Source: JALYYC01 sp963795805 (GTDB lineage: Bacteria > Chloroflexota > Dormibacteria > CF-121). From it: a stretch of 64,000 nt of DNA. Shown here piece after piece: positions 58,600-64,000 of the stretch (the first letter of the stretch is position 1; each line of letters starts with the position of its first letter). The translations under genes were made by a program, and so were the position numbers. The notes under the pieces were generated by a model. It worked only from the letters and a program-made list of their open reading frames with translations, had not been told where the DNA came from and did not search any database. The DNA is taken from NCBI GenBank assembly GCA_963795805.1, contig CAWCIV010000002.1, forward strand, positions 124,001 through 188,000, written 5' to 3'.

Positions 58600-61011
58600 T
58601 CAGTCCTGGCCGGCCGGCGCGTCGGCGTTCGCGGCCGCGGCCTCCTCCAGGCCGACCGGGTCGGTCGCCTCGGAGGGCGCGCTGACGGTGGACTTCGGGA
58701 GCAGCGCCGTAGCGATGACCTCGTCCATGCTCTTGACGAATTGCAGGGTCAGCTGTTTTCGCACCTCAGCCGGGATGTCGACGATGTCAGCCCGGTTGTC
58801 CTCGGGAAGGATGATCGTCTTGATGCCCAGCCGGTGCGCCGCCAGCACCTTCTCCTTGAGGCCGCCAATCGGGAGCACGCGGCCGCGCAAGGTGATCTCG
58901 CCGGTCAGCGCCACGTCCGACCGGATCGGCCGCTGGCAGAGGGCAGAGATGATCGCCAGCGCCATCGAGATCCCCGCCGATGGCCCATCCTTGGGGATTG
59001 CTCCCTTCGGGATGTGGATATGCAGGTCAAGCTTCTCGCGGAAGTCGGGTGGGATACCGAGCGCATCGGCGTTCGAGCGCGCATAGGAAAGGGCCGCGCG
59101 CGCGGACTCCTGCATGACGTCGCCCATCTGGCCCGTGAGGTTGAGGTTGCCCTTGCCCGGCATCGTGATCACCTCGATCGTCAAGAGCACGCCACCGACC
59201 TCCGTCCAGGCGAGGCCGTTCGCGACGCCGACCAGGTGTTCCTTGTGGCCCTCGTCCGGCTTGTAGCGAGGCGGACCCAGCAGATCATCCAGGCGGTTGG
59301 GGGCGACGGTCATGCGCCGCGTCTTCCCCTTGACGACCTCGCGAGCCACCTTCCGGCAGACGGTCGCGATCGATCGCTCGAGATTCCGGACGCCTGCCTC
59401 GCTCGTGTAGCGGCTGATGATCTTCGCGAGCGCGGGTCGGGTGAATTCGATGTTTTTGCCGGATAGCCCGTGGTCGGCGACCTGCCTCGGCACGAGGTAT
59501 TCCCGCGCGATCACCAGCTTTTCCTCCGCCGTATATCCCGAGAGGTTGATCACTTCCATGCGGTCGAGCAGCGGACGCGGGATCGAAAAGAAGGTATTGG
59601 CGGTCGTGATGAAGAGGATGTCCGACAGGTCGAAGGGGATCTCGAGGTAGTGGTCGGAAAAATTCCGGTTCTGCTCGGGGTCGAGGACCTCGAGCATCGC
59701 CGCCGAGGGATCGCCACGGAAGTCGGAGGACATCTTGTCGATCTCATCGAGGAGGAAGACGGGGTTGCGGGTCCCGGCCTCCCGAAGCGATTTGATAATT
59801 CGGCCCGGCATCGAGCCGACGTAGGTGCGCCGATGACCGCGAATCTCAGCCTCATCGGACACGCCACCCAGCGAGACGCGGACGAACTTGCGGCCGAGGG
59901 CGCGCGCGATCGACTTGCCGAGGCTCGTCTTGCCCACCCCGGGTGGTCCGATGAAACAGAGAATCGGGCCTTTCGGGGACTTCGTCAGCTGCCGCACAGC
60001 GAGAAATTCGAGGATTCGCTCCTTGATCTTCTTCAGGCCGTGGTGATCCTCATCGAGCACCCGCTCGGCCGTGCGGAGGTCCGTCACATCCTCGCTGACG
60101 GTGTGCCAGGGCATTGACACCACGAGGTCCAGGTAGTTGTGCAGCACCGAGATTTCCGGCGATCCCGGTGGCATCCGCTCGAGCCGGTCGACGTCCTTGA
60201 GGAGCCGGTCCTGGACCGCTTCCGTCAGCTCGAGCGCCCGCAACTTCTCGCGAAGCTCATCGAGTTCGCTGAGCTGTGTCTCCTCGCCGCCGAGCTCCTC
60301 CTGGATGACGCGCATCTGCTCTTTGAGGTAGAACTCCTTCTGCCGTCGGTCGATTTGCTGGCGGACCCGGGAGCGGATGTTTCGGTCCATGTCCAGGATC
60401 TCGATCTCCCGTTGGAGCACACTGGATAGCTTCTCCAGCCGCTCGTTCATCTGGAACGTTTCCAGGACATCCTGTTTGTCGGTCACGCCAATGTTGAGAT
60501 TCGCTGTCACGATGTCGGCCAGGCGACCCGCATCCTCGACGCCCCGGACGGTCAGGTTGACCTCCGGGGGAACCTTCTTGTCGAGCTCGACGTAACGGTC
60601 GAACAGATCGACGAGCCCTCGCATGAGCGCCCCGAGTTCGGGGGACGGCTGGAAGTCTTCATCGAGCCGCGCTACCTCAACCCGCAGATGCGGCTCCGTG
60701 CTCAGGAAGCGATCGATGACGGCCCGTGATGACCCCTCGATCAGGACCTTGATCGTGTTGTCGGGCAATTTGAGCAGCTGAACGACGTCGCCCAACACTC
60801 CCACGCGATACAGGTCCGCCTCTCCCGGCTCTTCGCAATCTGCCCGACGCTGCGTGCAGAGGAAGATCTTTTTCCCGTTCGTCATCGCGTCTTCCAGCGC
60901 GTCGATCGAACGCTCACGACCCACGTAGAGCGGCACGATCATGTGGGGGAAAAGGACGACGTTTTTCAGCGGGAGAAGCGGAAGCTGCAGCAGCGCCTGG
61001 CGGTCGGTCAC
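58600..61011 (-). CDS. lon: Lon protease, second copy (intact)
   Basis: 803 residues in one frame. LonN domain (LPLLPLKNVVLFPHMIVPLY), AAA with Walker A FIGPPGVGKTSLGKS and Walker B PVFLLDEIDKMSSDFRGDPS, and a protease domain with PKDGPSAGISMALA (Ser) and GGLKEKVLAAHRLGIKT (Lys). The C-terminal tail is Ala/Pro/Glu-rich (SAPSEATDPVGLEEAAAA). It lies downstream of clpX by 28 bases, the usual tig-clpP-clpX-lon order, so this is the canonical copy, and the lon after ftsH is the extra one. Confidence 0.96.
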   Translation of the reverse strand: MTDRQALLQLPLLPLKNVVLFPHMIVPLYVGRERSIDALEDAMTNGKKIFLCTQRRADCEEPGEADLYRVGVLGDVVQLLKLPDNTIKVLIEGSSRAVIDRFLSTEPHLRVEVARLDEDFQPSPELGALMRGLVDLFDRYVELDKKVPPEVNLTVRGVEDAGRLADIVTANLNIGVTDKQDVLETFQMNERLEKLSSVLQREIEILDMDRNIRSRVRQQIDRRQKEFYLKEQMRVIQEELGGEETQLSELDELREKLRALELTEAVQDRLLKDVDRLERMPPGSPEISVLHNYLDLVVSMPWHTVSEDVTDLRTAERVLDEDHHGLKKIKERILEFLAVRQLTKSPKGPILCFIGPPGVGKTSLGKSIARALGRKFVRVSLGGVSDEAEIRGHRRTYVGSMPGRIIKSLREAGTRNPVFLLDEIDKMSSDFRGDPSAAMLEVLDPEQNRNFSDHYLEIPFDLSDILFITTANTFFSIPRPLLDRMEVINLSGYTAEEKLVIAREYLVPRQVADHGLSGKNIEFTRPALAKIISRYTSEAGVRNLERSIATVCRKVAREVVKGKTRRMTVAPNRLDDLLGPPRYKPDEGHKEHLVGVANGLAWTEVGGVLLTIEVITMPGKGNLNLTGQMGDVMQESARAALSYARSNADALGIPPDFREKLDLHIHIPKGAIPKDGPSAGISMALAIISALCQRPIRSDVALTGEITLRGRVLPIGGLKEKVLAAHRLGIKTIILPEDNRADIVDIPAEVRKQLTLQFVKSMDEVIATALLPKSTVSAPSEATDPVGLEEAAAANADAPAGQD

Positions 61012-61039
61012 CGGCGCGTGGCCCGATGTCCGGCGAGCG

Positions 61040-62307
<1,268 letters not shown>

Positions 62308-62311
<4 letters not shown>

Positions 62312-63039
62312 CGAGAGGTCTTGGGACCTTCACGCTCAGGATCCGGTTGCGGCTGGGGACGCATTCCCACGCCCGCCGAGCTCAGCTCGAGCCGTCCGTC
62401 CTTGGCGACCGACCCATCCGCATCGCGGCCGGTGCTGACGATGATGTCGTCGATGATGCCGTACTGCTTGGCTTCCTCGGCACTCATGAAAAAGTCCCGT
62501 TCGGTGTCCCGCTCGATCTTCTCGATCGGCTGACCGGTGTGGCTGGAGAGGATGTCGTTCAGCGTCTTCCGGATGCGCAGAATCTCCTGCGCGTGGATCT
62601 GGATGTCCGAGGCCTGACCCTGGAAGCCGCCCGACGGCTGGTGGATCAGGATCCGGGTGTTCGGCAGGGCGAAGCGCATGCCCTTGGTCCCCCCGGCGAG
62701 GAGCACCGTGGCCATGCTGGCGGCCAGTCCCATGCAGACGGTCGAGACGCGCGGGCTGACGTAACGCATCGTGTCGTAGATGGCCAGGCCGGCCGTGACG
62801 ACACCGCCCGGGCTGTTGATGTAGATGTTGATGTCCTTGTCAGGATCTTCCGAGGCAAGGAAGAGGAGCTGGGCCATGACCACGTTGGCGACCTGGTCAT
62901 CGATCGGGGTCCCGATGAAGATGATCCGGTCCTTGAGCAGCCGCGAATAGATGTCGAAGGCGCGCTCGCCCCGGTTGGTCGTCTCGATGACCATTGGGAT
63001 GAGGGCTTCGGGTCGACGGCTGAGCCGTTCGAAATTCAT
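62308..63039 (-). CDS. clpP: ATP-dependent Clp protease proteolytic subunit ClpP
   Basis: 243 residues, longer than the usual ~195-210. Catalytic triad: Ser in VCMGLAASMATVLLAGG, His in PNTRILIHQPSGGFQGQASD, Asp in ERDTERDFFMSAEEA. Residues from ~205 on (STGRDADGSVAKDGRLELSS to EREGPKTSR) are a non-conserved hydrophilic tail. The start MNFERLSRRPEALIPMVIE has GGAG about nine bases upstream and a perfect -10 element further up. It lies between tig and clpX. Confidence 0.96.
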
Positions 63040-63060
63040 GGGTGGCTCTCCTGTGTCGCC

Positions 63061-63066
63061 ATTATA
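63061..63066 (-). promoter_or_regulatory. -10 element of the clpP-clpX-lon run
   Basis: The minus strand reads TATAAT 22 bases before the clpP ATG, placing the transcript start near 63054 with a leader of ~15 bases that still contains GGAGAG. The -35 is weak (GACTGG 18 bases upstream). It lies in the 90-base tig-clpP gap, so clpP can be expressed apart from tig. Confidence 0.55.
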
Positions 63067-63129
63067 GGGTCCAATTCTTACAATCCAGTCTTCCGCGTAC
63101 TCACTTTTGAATACGACGGTCGATCAGCC

Positions 63130-64000
63130 TTACTTCTTTCCTGTCTGGCGGCGCTGCCCTTTCGACGCCGGTTCCGCCCTGGCCTCGGCCTCTCCCGCTT
63201 CCGAGGGCCCAATTGTATCCGAAGAATCCGCGGCCGCCACGGTTCCGAGATAGTCGATGGTCTTGCGCATCAGGAGCTGGTGGCGGAAGTAGGCGCGCAC
63301 CGGGTCAGCGGTTCGGAGGTCGCGCGCCCGACGGGTCGCCATCTGCTCCTCCGAGAGGGCGGTGGTCAGGGCGGCGTCGATTTCCCCCTCCGGCACGGTA
63401 ATCCCCGCCCGGTCGGCGACGGTCGCCAGGGCCAACTCGAGCCGGACCTTCTGGACCGCCGCTGGCCGTTGCTCGGCCCGCAGGGCCTCGGGCGTCGTTT
63501 TCGTGTACTCCAGGTAGCGATCGACCTTGATCCCCTGCTCCTGGAGGCGGAGCTCGAGCTCGCGGAGGCGCCGGTCGATCTCCTGGTCGATCAGGGCATC
63601 GGGGACCTCGACCGAGAGGCGCTCGTCGAGCGCCTTCAGCACGTCGTTTTCGAAACGTTGCTCATCCTCATGCGTGGCGGCGTCCTGCAGCTCGGTGCGG
63701 ACCTCCTCTCGAAGGCCGGCCAGGGTCTCTCCCCGACCGACCTGGCGGGCGAGCTCGTCGTCGACCGCGGGCAGGATCCGCTCCTTGATCGACTTGACGG
63801 TCACGCGGAAGACGACGTTGGACCCCGCAAGATCCTTCTTCGGGTAGTCGGCGGGGAGGGTCATGGCGATATCCCGCGTCTCGCCGACCGTCTGGCCCTC
63901 GAGCCCGGCGGCGAGGCCCGGCAGCAGTCGCTCCGCGTCGACTTCGAGCTGCGCGTCCGTCTGGCTCTCACCCACCAGCACCGCCCCGGATTGGACGACG
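63130..64000 (-). CDS. tig: Trigger factor, C-terminal part (partial at window edge)
   Basis: The frame is open to base 64000, so the N-terminal ribosome-binding domain is outside. Present are the FKBP-type PPIase domain (LPGLAAGLEGQTVGETRDIA, TLPADYPKKDLAGSNVVFRV) and the helical chaperone C-terminus (LPAVDDELARQVGRGETLAG, RRLRELELRLQEQGIKVDRY). A charged Ala/Glu tail ends the protein (SEAGEAEARAEPASKGQRRQ). It folds nascent chains at the ribosome exit. It is first in the classic tig-clpP-clpX-lon order. Confidence 0.94.
   Translation of the reverse strand, partial: VVQSGAVLVGESQTDAQLEVDAERLLPGLAAGLEGQTVGETRDIAMTLPADYPKKDLAGSNVVFRVTVKSIKERILPAVDDELARQVGRGETLAGLREEVRTELQDAATHEDEQRFENDVLKALDERLSVEVPDALIDQEIDRRLRELELRLQEQGIKVDRYLEYTKTTPEALRAEQRPAAVQKVRLELALATVADRAGITVPEGEIDAALTTALSEEQMATRRARDLRTADPVRAYFRHQLLMRKTIDYLGTVAAADSSDTIGPSEAGEAEARAEPASKGQRRQTGKK

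Overview
The window is a GC-rich bacterial chromosome segment, probably a contig from a metagenome or a single draft. The gene set suggests a monoderm-like lineage of the Chloroflexota/Dormibacterota type. The grounds are MurT/GatD lipid II amidation genes, a sortase next to an LPxTG-like surface protein, several lipoproteins, a 31-residue bS22-like ribosomal protein known mainly from actinobacteria, and no outer-membrane genes. The taxon is an inference from gene content, not a placement. Many unmistakable genes, including essential ones such as valS, murJ, ispE and lon, are broken by single-base shifts. These are best read as assembly or sequencing indels, and reconstructed extents are given for those genes.

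1-2.6 kb: the end of a large serine recombinase whose frame runs straight into tRNA-Gln, the likely edge of an integrated element, then a histidine kinase. 2.7-12.7 kb: cell envelope. A polyprenyl glycosylphosphotransferase and an O-antigen-ligase-like protein sit beside a glycosyltransferase. They are followed by gatD, a mannosyltransferase/flippase-like pair, murT, ispE and murJ. 12.7-20.8 kb: rpsT, sortase plus LPLTG surface protein, holA, rpiB, moaA divergent from an ATP-dependent DNA ligase, and a small acidic/CBS/BON protein group. 21-30.8 kb: a secreted beta-propeller protein, comEC-comEA, leuS directly behind tRNA-Ala, HIT, Flp pilin, thiolase, the bS22-like gene and a TlpA lipoprotein. 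30.8-35.4 kb: ftsH-lon-tlpA and tRNA-Ala(CGC).

35.5-44 kb is the most unusual part, a labdane-type diterpenoid operon. A divergent MFS transporter faces a class II diterpene cyclase (DxDD), a class I terpene synthase (DDxxE plus NSE motif), a GGDEF/HD-GYP c-di-GMP enzyme, type 2 IPP isomerase and a prenyl diphosphate synthase. The genes are tightly packed or overlapping. In the raw sequence the two cyclases form one continuous frame, but a one-base correction gives two overlapping genes of the usual bacterial sizes. Together they could convert IPP/DMAPP to GGPP to a bicyclic diphosphate to a diterpene. No P450 is present here.

44-64 kb: an SGNH hydrolase converges on a PucR-type regulator. 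A long minus-strand run of housekeeping genes then extends to the window edge: tig, clpP, clpX, a second lon, valS, a zinc-ribbon protein, two antiporter-like membrane proteins, maf, a DUF11 lipoprotein, a DUF3105 protein, rplU, rpmA, obgE, nadD and rsfS. Several promoters place the start codon almost at the predicted transcription start (rpsT, moaA, DNA ligase), which suggests leaderless mRNAs are used. No CRISPR array, rRNA or insertion sequence was seen.
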